Shown: positions 33,649 through 42,041, counted from the first letter of the stretch. The stretch is 64,000 bases of DNA from Mycobacterium sp. 1554424.7 (GCF_001665295.1 NZ_LZSE01000056.1:62001-126000); one strand, 5' to 3'. Made by a program: numbers and translations. The notes: generated from the sequence alone by a model not told the origin.

Positions 33649-34485
33649 GTGGTCGATCGCTACGGAACCGATGTCCTCGCCGCGGGTCGGCGCAAGCCCC
33701 GCTCGACAGAGCACCCGGCCGATATCGGGCTGGTCGTCGAGGACGTCGAAACCGGCTATGTCGGGGCGGTGGTGCGAGTCGAATACGGCCGCGTCGACCT
33801 GGAGGACCGGCACGGCCACATCCGCGGCTTCCCGCTCGGCCCGGGCTTCTTGCTCGAGGGACGCCCGGTGATCCTCACCGCGCCGCGTCGCCCCGCGCCC
33901 GCCGCCGCGGCCAGGACGGCGTCCGGCTCCGTCGCGGTGCCCGGCGCGCGTGCCCGGGTCGCCCGGGCCGGCCGGATCTACGTCGAGGGCCGCCATGACG
34001 CCGAACTGATCGCCCAGGTGTGGGGCGACGACCTGCGTATCGAGGGCGTCGTCGTCGAGCACCTCGGCGGCATCGACGACTTGGTGGGCGTCGTCGCGGA
34101 GTTCGCGCCCGGCCCCGGGCGCCGGCTCGGCGTGCTCGTCGACCACCTCGTCGCCGGTTCGAAGGAGACCCGGATCGCCGACGCGGTGCGCCGCGGGCCG
34201 GGGGGCCGCGACACCCTGGTCGTCGGCCACCCCTACGTCGACATCTGGCAGGCCGTGAAGCCGCAGCGGCTGGGCCTGGCGGCCTGGCCGCAGGTGCCGC
34301 GGCACATCGAGTGGAAGCACGGCGCCTGCGAGGCGCTCGGCCTGCGGCACGCCAACCAGGCCGACATCGCCCGGGCTTGGCAGCGCATCCGCTCGAGGGT
34401 GCGCGATTGGAACGACCTGGAACCGGCGCTCATTGGCCGCGTCGAGGAGCTCATCGACTTCGTGACGCAACTGTCCGGCGAGTGA
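33649..34485 (+). CDS. DUF3097 family protein
   Basis: A 278-residue protein starting at a GTG. The C-terminal part contains IYVEGRHDAELIAQVWGDDLRIEGVVVEHLGGIDDL, which looks like a TOPRIM-type metal-binding core (E...D.. and D-x-D-like). HPYVDIWQAVKPQRLGL and HIEWKHGACEALG follow. The N-terminal 80 residues form a beta-rich SH3-like module. Conserved in actinobacteria with no assigned role. It could act on nucleic acid, judging only by the TOPRIM resemblance. Confidence 0.8.
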   Translation: MVDRYGTDVLAAGRRKPRSTEHPADIGLVVEDVETGYVGAVVRVEYGRVDLEDRHGHIRGFPLGPGFLLEGRPVILTAPRRPAPAAAARTASGSVAVPGARARVARAGRIYVEGRHDAELIAQVWGDDLRIEGVVVEHLGGIDDLVGVVAEFAPGPGRRLGVLVDHLVAGSKETRIADAVRRGPGGRDTLVVGHPYVDIWQAVKPQRLGLAAWPQVPRHIEWKHGACEALGLRHANQADIARAWQRIRSRVRDWNDLEPALIGRVEELIDFVTQLSGE

Positions 34486-34554
34486 CCGGGCGGTTACATC
34501 CCGGGGAATCAACGGCCCCAACGTGATTCAGCGACTGCCCTCCGTCCCTGATAG

Positions 34555-34574
34555 TTGAGGACTAAAGCCTCACG
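34555..34574 (+). promoter_or_regulatory. DosR-box-like palindrome
   Basis: TTGAGGACTAAAGCCTCACG agrees with the published DosR consensus TTSGGGACTWWAGTCCCSAA at 14 of 20 positions, including the GGACT..AG core. It lies 51 bp before the universal stress protein start, a normal position for DosR activation. Confidence 0.55.
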
Positions 34575-34624
34575 ACCGACGCCCCACCGCCCGATAGCGT
34601 CGCTGGTGACGAAGGGAGAACCAA

Positions 34625-35500
34625 GTGTCTGAACCCGTGAAACGCCTAGGCGTCGTCGTCGCCGTCGACGGCTCGCCCGCTTCGAACGTCGCCGCGTGCT
34701 GGGCGGCCCGCGCGGCGGCAATGCGCAACGTTGCGCTGACCGTCGTCCACGCGGTGGCGACCCCCACCGCGACGTGGCCGCCCGTTCCGTACCCCGAAGC
34801 CTTGGCGGTGCGGCTCGAGGACGACGGCAAAAAGGCCATCATGCACGCCATCAAGATCGCCGAGGATGCGATGCCGGAGGACGGAAAGGTCGCCATCGGC
34901 CGGGAATTGGTTTATTCGACACCGGCGCCGACCCTGATCGAGATGTCGAACGAGGCGGAGATGGTCGTCGTGGGCACCGCCGGACGGGGTTTGTTGGCCC
35001 GCGGTGTGCTCGGTTCGGTCAGTTCGACCGTGGTGCGCCACGCGAGTTGCCCGGTAGCGGTGGTCCATGACGAGGACCTACCGGACGAGAAGGCCCCCGT
35101 CCTGGTGGGAATCGACGGCTCTCGGACGTCCGAACACGCGACGGAGCGGGCGTTCGACGAGGCATGTCGCCGCGGCGTCGATCTGGTCGCGTTGCACGCA
35201 TGGAGTGACGTCACGACCGAAGTTCCGTTTCTGGACTGGGCGACCGTGGAGGAGGAGGCGCAGCGCAGCCTCGGCGAAAGCTTGGCCGGCTGGGGTGAAC
35301 GCTATCCGGACGTGACGGTGCGACGAGTGATCGTGCGCGACCGGCCGGCGCACCACCTCATCGAAGCGGCGGAATCCGCGCAGCTCGTCGTCGTCGGTAG
35401 CCATGGCCGAGGCGGTCTCACGGGCATGCTGCTGGGCTCCGTCAGCAACACCCTGCTGCATTCGGTCCGGATTCCCGTGCTCGTCGCCAAGCCGGCCTAA
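34625..35500 (+). CDS. Tandem universal stress protein
   Basis: A 291-residue protein with two UspA domains (about 8-145 and 156-290). Each ends in the ATP-binding pattern: VVGTAGRGLLARGVLGSVSS in the first, VVGSHGRGGLTGMLLGSVSN in the second. This is the size and layout of the dormancy-linked USPs of M. tuberculosis (Rv2623, Rv2005c, Rv2028c). The GTG start has GGGAG upstream. A DosR-like box at 34555 suggests induction by hypoxia or nitric oxide. Confidence 0.9.
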   Translation: MSEPVKRLGVVVAVDGSPASNVAACWAARAAAMRNVALTVVHAVATPTATWPPVPYPEALAVRLEDDGKKAIMHAIKIAEDAMPEDGKVAIGRELVYSTPAPTLIEMSNEAEMVVVGTAGRGLLARGVLGSVSSTVVRHASCPVAVVHDEDLPDEKAPVLVGIDGSRTSEHATERAFDEACRRGVDLVALHAWSDVTTEVPFLDWATVEEEAQRSLGESLAGWGERYPDVTVRRVIVRDRPAHHLIEAAESAQLVVVGSHGRGGLTGMLLGSVSNTLLHSVRIPVLVAKPA

Positions 35501-35753
35501 TGGGAATCGATCAGCGTGGCGTTAGCGGGTTTCGGCCGCAGAGCCGGAGAAGCTGATCACCGAGCCGGCCGGTCGGTGAGCACTTTGCTGGCCTGGAGCG
35601 AGGGTCGATTCCTAGCGCTAGATCGTTGCCCCGGCCGGTTGGTGAGGTCGCCTGTAGCGCTGGTGGGATGTCGTGCCGATCGAGCACTGGTCCATTAGGT
35701 CGCCGCCGGGTGTCCTCCGGCTCACGCCATATGTGATCACCGAGGAGGAGAGG
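35501..35753 (+). ncRNA. Candidate IS110 bridge-RNA region (left end of the element)
   Basis: These 253 bases before the transposase hold no gene. In IS110-group elements the non-coding 5' end encodes a structured bridge RNA that guides recombination. Here there is a 16-base segment CCGGCCGGTCGGTGAG at 35565-35580, repeated with one change at 35631-35646, and a perfect palindrome CTAGCGCTAG at 35612-35621. These could be parts of two related stem-loops. Exact RNA limits are unknown. Confidence 0.4.
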
Positions 35754-36990
35754 ATGATTTTCGTCGGAGACGACTGGGCTGAAGACCATCACGATATGCA
35801 TGTGATGGACGAGGCTGGCAACCGATTGGCGACGCGGCGATTGCCCGAGGGGCTGGGCGGCGTCCGCCAGTTCCATGAGCTGATCGCTGAGCACGCCGAG
35901 GAGCCCGACCAGGTGGTGATCGGCATCGAAACTGACCGGGGCTTGTGGGTGGGCGCGCTGGCCGCGGCCGGCTATCAGGTGTTTGCGATCAATCCGTTGG
36001 CGGTGGCCCGCTACCGCGATCGCCACCACGTTTCGGGCGCGAAATCCGATGCTTCCGACGCCAAACTACTGGCCGATCTGGTGCGCACCGACCGGCACAA
36101 TCATCGCCCGATTGCTGGGGATAGCGCCGAGGTCGAGGCGATCAAAGTGCTGGCCCGCACCCACCAGAGCCTGATCTGGACACGTAACCGACAGACCAAC
36201 ACGCTGCGCAGCGCACTGCGCGAGTATTACCCGGCCGCACTGGAGGCCTTTGAAGACCTCGCCCACGGAGATGCCCTGGGTGTGTTGGACCGTGCCCCCA
36301 CCCCCGAGCAGGGCGCCCGGTTAAGCCTGGCCAACCTGCAGTCGGCGCTCAAACGTGGTGGACGCCAACGCAATATCGCTGCTCGCGCCCGACAGATCCA
36401 AGCCGCGCTACGCGCCGAACAGCTCGGCGCGCCCTCGGCCGTCACCGCGGCGTTCGCCGCCACCACCCGCGCCAGCGTGGGCATCATCACCGAACTCAAC
36501 CGCCAAATCAGCCAACTCGAGACTGCTCTGAGCGAGCATTTTGAGACACACCCGGGCGCCGACATCTACCTCTCCCTGCCAGGACTCGGTGTTGTGCTCG
36601 GCGCCCGGGTGCTCGGTGAGTTCGGGGACGACCCGAACCGGTTCACCGACGCCAAGTCTCGCAAGAACTACGCCGGAACGTCACCCCTGACCGTGGCCTC
36701 AGGCAAAAAGCGCGCCGTGCTGGCTCGCCACGTGCGCAACCGCCGCCTCTACGACGCCATCGACCAATGGGCCTTCTGCGCCCTCTCCGTAAGTCTGGGA
36801 GCTCGGCACTTCTACGACCAGCACCGCGCCGCCGGCGACACCCACCACCAGGCCCTACGCGCCCTCGGCAACCGGCTCGTCGGCATACTCCACGGCTGTC
36901 TTCGCCACCACAGCCCCTACGACGAACACACCGCCTGGGCCCACCGCTCCTTAACACCAGCCGCGGCTTGACGACTTACGCCCCTGGGAT
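35520..36990 (+). mobile_element. IS110-family insertion sequence
   Basis: An element of about 1.45 kb with one transposase gene, no terminal inverted repeats and no visible target duplication, as usual for IS110. The ends are estimated from the non-coding flanks and could be off by tens of bases. Length and transposase size are close to those of IS900/IS901/IS1110 of the M. avium complex. It lies between the universal stress gene and the aromatic cluster, beside a long hairpin. Confidence 0.75.
35754..36971 (+). CDS. IS110-family transposase (DEDD recombinase)
   Basis: A 405-residue protein. The N-terminal RuvC-like DEDD domain has D6/D7 in VGDDWAEDHHD, E59 in IGIETD, and D99 and D102 in GAKSDASDAK. 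A coiled region follows (about 225-270). The C-terminal Transposase_20 domain has SLPGLGVVLGARVLGEFGDD and the probable catalytic Ser in YAGTSPLTVASGKKR. GAGGAGAGG precedes the ATG at 35754. The gene looks intact, so the element may be active. Confidence 0.92.
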   Translation: MIFVGDDWAEDHHDMHVMDEAGNRLATRRLPEGLGGVRQFHELIAEHAEEPDQVVIGIETDRGLWVGALAAAGYQVFAINPLAVARYRDRHHVSGAKSDASDAKLLADLVRTDRHNHRPIAGDSAEVEAIKVLARTHQSLIWTRNRQTNTLRSALREYYPAALEAFEDLAHGDALGVLDRAPTPEQGARLSLANLQSALKRGGRQRNIAARARQIQAALRAEQLGAPSAVTAAFAATTRASVGIITELNRQISQLETALSEHFETHPGADIYLSLPGLGVVLGARVLGEFGDDPNRFTDAKSRKNYAGTSPLTVASGKKRAVLARHVRNRRLYDAIDQWAFCALSVSLGARHFYDQHRAAGDTHHQALRALGNRLVGILHGCLRHHSPYDEHTAWAHRSLTPAAA

Positions 36991-37010
36991 GTCTAGCGCC
37001 TTCCCGCCGC

Positions 37011-37066
37011 GAGCAGACGCAGAATCGCACGCTGAATTCGTTCCGCGTGCGATTCTGCGTCTGCTC
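37011..37066. repeat. Perfect 22-bp inverted repeat (hairpin)
   Basis: The arms 37011-37032 (GAGCAGACGCAGAATC...) and 37045-37066 are exact reverse complements around a 12-base loop. They extend further outwards with a 2-base offset (CCGCC/GGCGG). The element sits 7 bp from the stop codon of the monooxygenase gene and just right of the IS. It probably ends transcription from both sides. It is a different sequence from repeats A-C. Confidence 0.85.
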
Positions 37067-37072
37067 GGCGGT

Positions 37073-38599
37073 TCAGCGCGCGTGCAGGACGCCGGCCGTC
37101 CACGCACAGATCGCCGCGAGCTCGCGCCCCGCGCGCATGACCGTCCGGTCCGGTCGCACCAGCGCCGCGGTGGCGCGGCCGCCGCGCAGCCACACTTCGA
37201 GCGCGCTGCCAGGTTGGGCGGCCACGACGGCGACGCCGCGGCGCTCGAGCAGCGCCCGGTCGCCGGCGCCCGGCTCGCTCGTGGTGATCAATGCGAAACC
37301 GGCGCCGATGACGTCGTCGAGTCGCTGACCGTTGGGCAGCAACGGGTTCGGGCACAGCGTGCCGGCGAGCCTGCCCCCTGGCCGCGATTTGCACACCAGC
37401 TCGGAAGCCCGCAGCGCTGGGGTCGTCGAGTCGACCACCTTGTCGCGCAGGCCGGGGATCAGCCGCAGCCGGGGCAGCACCACGCGGCGCGCCGCATTGC
37501 CGAGCCGCCCCCCGCCGGTCATCGCCCAGCCGACAACCAGCGCCAGGCGAATCATGTGCCGGGTGTGCGGCTTGCGTTCCCGCTCATAAGAATCGAGGAC
37601 GCCGGCGTCCAGCGCACCGTTGTGGACCCCGGCGATCTTCCAGGCCAGGTTGGCCGCGTCCCGCATTCCGGCGCACAAGCCCTGCCCGATGAACGGCGGA
37701 GTGAGGTGCGCCGCGTCGCCGAGGAGGAAGACGTTGCCGCGGCGCCACCGATCCGCGATCTGCGCGCGGAACGCGTACTCGGTGACGCGCAGTAGCGTCA
37801 TCTCCGAATCGGCCACCTCGGCGACCCAGGACGCGATCAATGGTCGCAAGGCCTCCAGGGTGCCGAAGCGGTCGGCGCTTTCACCGTCGAGCAACCGAAA
37901 CTCCCACCGGTAGCGGCCCGGTCCGATGCGCATGTAGGTTCCGGCGCGCACCGGGTCGCACACCTGGTGAACGCCGTCCCACTGGTGCAGGTCCGAGTCA
38001 CTGGCGATGTCGACCACCAGCCACCGCTGCTCGAACTTCAAATCTTGCATGGCCGAGCCGATTTCGGTGCGCACGATGCTGTTGGCGCCGTCGCAGCCCA
38101 ACACGTAGTCGGCGTCGACATGGTGTACCCGGCCATCGGTGCGGTCGCTGAAGGTGACTCGGGCGCCCCCTGGAACGTCGCGGATAGCGGTGACCTCAGC
38201 GTTGCCGCGCAACCGGGCGTTCGGATACCGCTTGAGGTTCGCGCGGAGCAGCGCCTCGAACTCCGGTTGGTCGAACATGTTGGCCTGGGGAAACCCGTTC
38301 CGGCTCTGGGAGGGCTCGCGGTGGAACTCGCCGAGCACCCGGAACCGGTTGTCCACCAGCCGCAAACCGAGCGTGGGCCGCGAGATCGTCGCGAACTCGT
38401 CGGCCATGCCGAGTCGTGCGATGATGCGATAGATTTCGTCGTCCAGGTGCACGGCGCGTGGCTGCGGGTACACGTCGGGCCAGCGGTCGAGGATGAGACT
38501 GTCGACGCCGTGCTGTGCCAGCAGGGTGGCTGCCGTGACACCGGTTGGTCCGGCGCCGACGATCACCACCGGAACGTGCGCAGCAGCGTCGTCGCTCAT
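37073..38599 (-). CDS. FAD-dependent aromatic hydroxylase, MhpA-like
   Basis: A 508-residue flavoprotein monooxygenase with the ADP-binding motif VVIVGAGPTGVTAATLLAQHG (11-31), the DG motif CDGANSIVR, and the GD motif FLLGDAAHLTPPFIGQGLCAGMRDAANLAWKI. The C-terminal thioredoxin-like domain seen in MhpA-type enzymes is present (about 400-508). It would hydroxylate a phenolic substrate with NAD(P)H and O2, preparing it for ring cleavage by the dioxygenase at 39543. Its ATG overlaps the hydrolase stop by 4 bp. Confidence 0.87.
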   Translation of the reverse strand: MSDDAAAHVPVVIVGAGPTGVTAATLLAQHGVDSLILDRWPDVYPQPRAVHLDDEIYRIIARLGMADEFATISRPTLGLRLVDNRFRVLGEFHREPSQSRNGFPQANMFDQPEFEALLRANLKRYPNARLRGNAEVTAIRDVPGGARVTFSDRTDGRVHHVDADYVLGCDGANSIVRTEIGSAMQDLKFEQRWLVVDIASDSDLHQWDGVHQVCDPVRAGTYMRIGPGRYRWEFRLLDGESADRFGTLEALRPLIASWVAEVADSEMTLLRVTEYAFRAQIADRWRRGNVFLLGDAAHLTPPFIGQGLCAGMRDAANLAWKIAGVHNGALDAGVLDSYERERKPHTRHMIRLALVVGWAMTGGGRLGNAARRVVLPRLRLIPGLRDKVVDSTTPALRASELVCKSRPGGRLAGTLCPNPLLPNGQRLDDVIGAGFALITTSEPGAGDRALLERRGVAVVAAQPGSALEVWLRGGRATAALVRPDRTVMRAGRELAAICAWTAGVLHAR

Positions 38600-39546
38600 T
38601 TGAATCGAACCTCGTTGCGCTGAGCACCGAGATCGATGGCCCCGTCGTCGGTGGCCACCGACGCCTCCACGACGTCGCCGTCGTTGAGGTAGTTACGGTT
38701 GCCGGCCTGGCTCTTGAAGAACATCTTCCATTTCACCGAGGGCGGCAACAGGTTCGAGATCATCTGCACCGGCTTGGGCGGGGCGCTGAGCGCGGTACCG
38801 ACCGGAGTTCCGGTGAGCACCAGATCGCCCGGGGCGAGCTCCTGGAATTGCGTAAGCGACTGCAGGGCCTCCAGCGGGCGATACAGCATGTCGCCCTCGA
38901 CGAGCGCGTTTTGCCGCTCCTGGCCGTTGACGCTCAGCCGCAGCCGCAGATCGCCGAAACGATCGAGCTCGTCGGCCGTGAGCAGAACCAGCTCCGGGCC
39001 CACCGGTGTGAAGGTCGGATACGACTTGGCCTCGTAGAACTGGGTTTGGGGCAGCTGGATGTCGCGCGCTGAGACGTCGTTCGTTACCACCAGCCCGGCG
39101 ATGAATTCGGCGAGGTTGGCTTCGGAAATGCTTGTGCTGATGGGGACTTCGCGCGCGATGACCAGCCCGATTTCCACCTCGTAGTCGAGGAACCTGACGT
39201 GCGGGGGTTTGACGATCTCGTCGAACGGACCGGTGATCGACGCCGACGCCTTGCGGAAGAAGGTCAGCGGAATCGACGCCGGGTCCATCCCGGCGTCTTT
39301 GACGTGCGACGCGAAGTTGGTCATCTGTGCGATCACCCGGCACGGCCGGGTGACGGGGGAGACCAATGCCAGGCCGTCCACCGGGACGGGCTCGCCGCCG
39401 GTCGCGGCGGCTGCGACGGCGGCCCGGTCGGCCAGGAGGGCCGCGGTGGTGGTGGCGGCGGTGTCGATCCGCACGGCGCCGTCGGGGGTCTTGAGCCACC
39501 AGGCATGACCGGTTTGAGAGAGGGTGTGCAGCACGGAAAAGGTCAT
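38596..39546 (-). CDS. Fumarylacetoacetate hydrolase family protein
   Basis: A 316-residue protein. The FAH core has the metal ligands in FLDYEVEIGLVIARE (Glu/Glu pair) and NDVSARDIQ (Asp), followed by FYEAKSYPTFTPVGPELV and LTGTPVGTAL. In meta-cleavage clusters such enzymes hydrolyse the acylpyruvate-type ring-fission product or decarboxylate/hydrate later intermediates. The start at 39546 overlaps the dioxygenase stop by 4 bp, and it overlaps the hydroxylase gene similarly, so the three are one tightly coupled operon. Confidence 0.88.
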   Translation of the reverse strand: MTFSVLHTLSQTGHAWWLKTPDGAVRIDTAATTTAALLADRAAVAAAATGGEPVPVDGLALVSPVTRPCRVIAQMTNFASHVKDAGMDPASIPLTFFRKASASITGPFDEIVKPPHVRFLDYEVEIGLVIAREVPISTSISEANLAEFIAGLVVTNDVSARDIQLPQTQFYEAKSYPTFTPVGPELVLLTADELDRFGDLRLRLSVNGQERQNALVEGDMLYRPLEALQSLTQFQELAPGDLVLTGTPVGTALSAPPKPVQMISNLLPPSVKWKMFFKSQAGNRNYLNDGDVVEASVATDDGAIDLGAQRNEVRFK

Positions 39547-40673
39547 GAGGTGGGCACTTTCAGTAGGCCACGGAGGCGGTGGACATCGAATTCGTTGGGT
39601 GTGCGAAGCGCGGCGATGATCGAAATGAGTTCGTGGCGAGCGGTTTTCAGGTCCGTTCCGAGGAAATCTTTGGTCGCCGGCGGCCCCCACTGCGCCAGCC
39701 CGGAGGCGCTGAACGGGGCCCATCCCGGTTCCAGGGTGTTGTCGAACAGGTCGCCATCGACGAAGTGCTCGACCAGGAAACCGTCGGGATCGCGCCAGTA
39801 GTCGAAGATTTGGCTGCCCTGGACGTGCCTGCCGATTCCCCAGGACCGGACGTAGCCACGGTCCCTGAGGTATTCGCCGCCGGCGGCCAGCGCATCCAGG
39901 TCGCAGACCTGGTACGCCGAGTGGACGTAACGGTTGGCCGGCCCCAGCGCCAGCGCCAGCGTGTGGTGATCGGCGGGGGTCGATCCTCGGTCGCAGCGGA
40001 TGAAGCTCATGACCGGTCCGCGGCGGCGCTGCCCCGGGAAGAACATGAAGTCGCTGACGATCATGCCCAGGTTGTCCAGGTACCAATTCAGAGCCTCGAG
40101 GTACTTCGTCGACTGGACCACCAGGTGACCGAGCCGCTGCACCCGGGCGGGCACCCGCGGGGGGCGCTGGGCGGCGTTGGCGCGCCGCACGTCGCATCCG
40201 AAGTTGAAGACGTGGGAGGGCTGGCCGGGCAGCTCGGGCAACTCGCGCATGCCGGCCACGACGCGCACCGGCATGTCGCTGGGATCGACGAGGTCGACCG
40301 CCAGACCGCCGATGGTCTCGGGTAGCGGCCGCACCGGGGCGCCGGACTTGTCGGCCAGGCGCAGCACGTCGGCCTCGTCGCCGGCCCGGAACGCCACGCC
40401 GGTGAATCGGCTGCGCGGTCCGCGGCGCAGGATCACGCACGGCGCGCCGGCCTGCGTGCCGCGCAGGTGGAGCTCGTCCGGGGAGTTCCGCGCCGTCTGG
40501 AAGCCAAAGGCCTGGGCGAACGCCCCGGCACGTGTCAGGTCGGGCTTCTCGAACTCGAGCCAGGCGATGTCGGCGACCTTGATCACCGGATTGCTGGACC
40601 GGCCCGGGTGCTCGTCGCGCACCGCGCCTTCGTCACTGTGCAGATTTCGGTGGGGGTTTTTCGTCAAGTTCAT
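39543..40673 (-). CDS. Extradiol ring-cleavage dioxygenase, VOC superfamily
   Basis: A 376-residue type I extradiol dioxygenase of two VOC modules. The Fe(II) ligands are visible in the C-terminal module: His in RLGHLVVQS, His in DHHTLALAL and Glu in DGFLVEHFVDGD. I start at the ATG at 40673 because GGAG lies 6 bases upstream. An ATG at 40679 and a longer frame to 40727 are less likely, as the latter covers the operators. It would cleave a catechol next to its hydroxyls. First gene of the three-gene operon. Confidence 0.87.
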   Translation of the reverse strand: MNLTKNPHRNLHSDEGAVRDEHPGRSSNPVIKVADIAWLEFEKPDLTRAGAFAQAFGFQTARNSPDELHLRGTQAGAPCVILRRGPRSRFTGVAFRAGDEADVLRLADKSGAPVRPLPETIGGLAVDLVDPSDMPVRVVAGMRELPELPGQPSHVFNFGCDVRRANAAQRPPRVPARVQRLGHLVVQSTKYLEALNWYLDNLGMIVSDFMFFPGQRRRGPVMSFIRCDRGSTPADHHTLALALGPANRYVHSAYQVCDLDALAAGGEYLRDRGYVRSWGIGRHVQGSQIFDYWRDPDGFLVEHFVDGDLFDNTLEPGWAPFSASGLAQWGPPATKDFLGTDLKTARHELISIIAALRTPNEFDVHRLRGLLKVPTS

Positions 40674-40691
40674 CGCCATCTCCAAGCTAAC

Positions 40692-40749
40692 TGACGAAAT
40701 CGTCACATACTCGTGGCGCGCCGTCAAGGCCTACCTGACGAAATCTTCA
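40692..40749. promoter_or_regulatory. Two operator-like palindromes between dioxygenase and TetR genes
   Basis: TGACGAAATCGTCA (40692-40705) is a perfect palindrome with 6-base arms. TGACGAAATCTTCA (40736-40749) is a one-mismatch copy 44 bp away. They lie 18 bp from the dioxygenase start and 22 bp from the TetR start, so the TetR probably binds here and controls both directions. Confidence 0.7.
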
Positions 40750-40771
40750 AAAGTGATGCATACTCCTAAAG

Positions 40772-41425
40772 ATGAGCGCGATGCCCGAAGAACAGGACCC
40801 GCCCAGCCGCTTGGAACGGCGCAAACAGCGCACCAGGGCGGCGCTGATCGGCGCGGCCCAGCGCCTGATCGCCGAGGGCAAGACCAACGTGCCCGTCCTG
40901 GAGATCACCCAGGCGGCGGACGTGGGGATGGGTTCCTTCTACAACCATTTCGACAGCAAGGAGCAGTTGTTCGAGGCCGCGGTCGCCGAGGTGCTCGACG
41001 CGCACGGGGCGATGCTGGATCGGTTGACGGAGTCGATCGACGACCCGGCGGAGACCTTTGCCACCAGCTTCCGACTGATCGGTCGGCTGTTCCGCCGGCG
41101 CCCGCGCGAGAGCGACATCCTGCTGGCCAACGGGCTGTCGCTGCTCTCGTCCGATCGCGGGTTGGCCCCGCGGGCGCTGCGCGACATCAAGGCCGGCGTC
41201 GCCGCGGGGAGGTTCACGGTCGACGACCCCGAACTCGCCCTGTTCATGGCGGGCGGCGCGCTACTAGGGCTGGGAAGACTGTTGCGTGACGACCCGGATC
41301 GTGACGACGCACGGGCGGCCGACAGCGTCACCGAGAGCGTCCTGCGTCTGTTCGGGCTCAGCGCCGACGACGCCCGCGCGGTGTGTCAACGGCCGCTGCC
41401 CGACGACGCGCTCGTCGAGGCCTAG
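40772..41425 (+). CDS. TetR family regulator of the aromatic cluster
   Basis: A 217-residue protein with HTH VLEITQAADVGMGSFYNHFDSKEQLFEAAV (about 42-71). It is divergent from the ring-cleavage operon with two palindromes between the genes. The C-terminal domain is of the common actinobacterial TetR type (FMAGGALLGLGRLLRDD). The inducer may be an aromatic compound or pathway intermediate. Confidence 0.87.
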   Translation: MSAMPEEQDPPSRLERRKQRTRAALIGAAQRLIAEGKTNVPVLEITQAADVGMGSFYNHFDSKEQLFEAAVAEVLDAHGAMLDRLTESIDDPAETFATSFRLIGRLFRRRPRESDILLANGLSLLSSDRGLAPRALRDIKAGVAAGRFTVDDPELALFMAGGALLGLGRLLRDDPDRDDARAADSVTESVLRLFGLSADDARAVCQRPLPDDALVEA

Positions 41426-41475
41426 CGGTTTCGGGTGTCAATGCGCGCCGCAGTCGGTCTACGACAGGGGAGGCG

Positions 41476-41967
41476 TCAGGCCCCTTTTCGGGCGTCGTCC
41501 CCGCCGGCCGACACGATGTGCGCCACCAGCTTGCCGCCACGGCTGACCTCGATCGTCTGCCCCGCCGCGACCTTGTCGAAGTAACGCCCCGCCCGCTTTC
41601 GCAGCTCGTCAAGCTCGATCCGGCGACCGGCATCGAGGGGAAGCCGGGCCGGCGCGGCGTCGCCGGCGGACACGATCCGCGCCAATATCCGGCCGCCGCG
41701 CACGACGTAGACCGTCTCGCCGGCCGCAACCCGGTCGAAGCACCGACCGGCGCGGGTTCGCAGTTCGTCGAGCCCGACCCAGCCGTCGGGCGCCGGGACC
41801 TTGACGGATCGCGCCGGGATCGGGGCCACTCGCCAGTCGCCGACCGGCAGGATGCGTGCGACCAACCTGCCGCGACGGACGACGTCGATCGCCTCCCCGG
41901 CGGCGACCCGCTCGAGATACGCACACGCGTCACTCCGGAGTTGGCCCAGGCCAATCACTTCCGGCAT
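41476..41967 (-). CDS. Protein of three tandem Phd/YefM-like antitoxin domains
   Basis: A 163-residue protein from the ATG at 41967 (the frame is open to 42069). Three units of about 50 residues follow each other: LGQLRSDACAYLERVAAGEA..., LDELRTRAGRCFDRVAAGET..., LDELRKRAGRYFDKVAAGQT.... Each ends in a strand such as RGGRILARIVSAG. This is the N-terminal DNA-binding fold of Phd-type antitoxins, which normally occurs once per chain with a toxin-binding tail. No toxin gene is adjacent. It may be a stand-alone repressor. An mce-type operator lies 75 bp upstream. Confidence 0.75.
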   Translation of the reverse strand: MPEVIGLGQLRSDACAYLERVAAGEAIDVVRRGRLVARILPVGDWRVAPIPARSVKVPAPDGWVGLDELRTRAGRCFDRVAAGETVYVVRGGRILARIVSAGDAAPARLPLDAGRRIELDELRKRAGRYFDKVAAGQTIEVSRGGKLVAHIVSAGGDDARKGA

Positions 41968-42041
41968 GTCAATCCGATCTTCTCGCCTGCCTACCGGCCG
42001 TGGGAGTGTCCGATCCGCTAGCCGGCGTTGCCCAAGTATAT

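Noticed and set aside
35673-35753. Longer N-terminus for the IS110 transposase
   Set aside because: The extra 27 codons lack family similarity, and the ATG at 35754 has a strong GAGGAGAGG.
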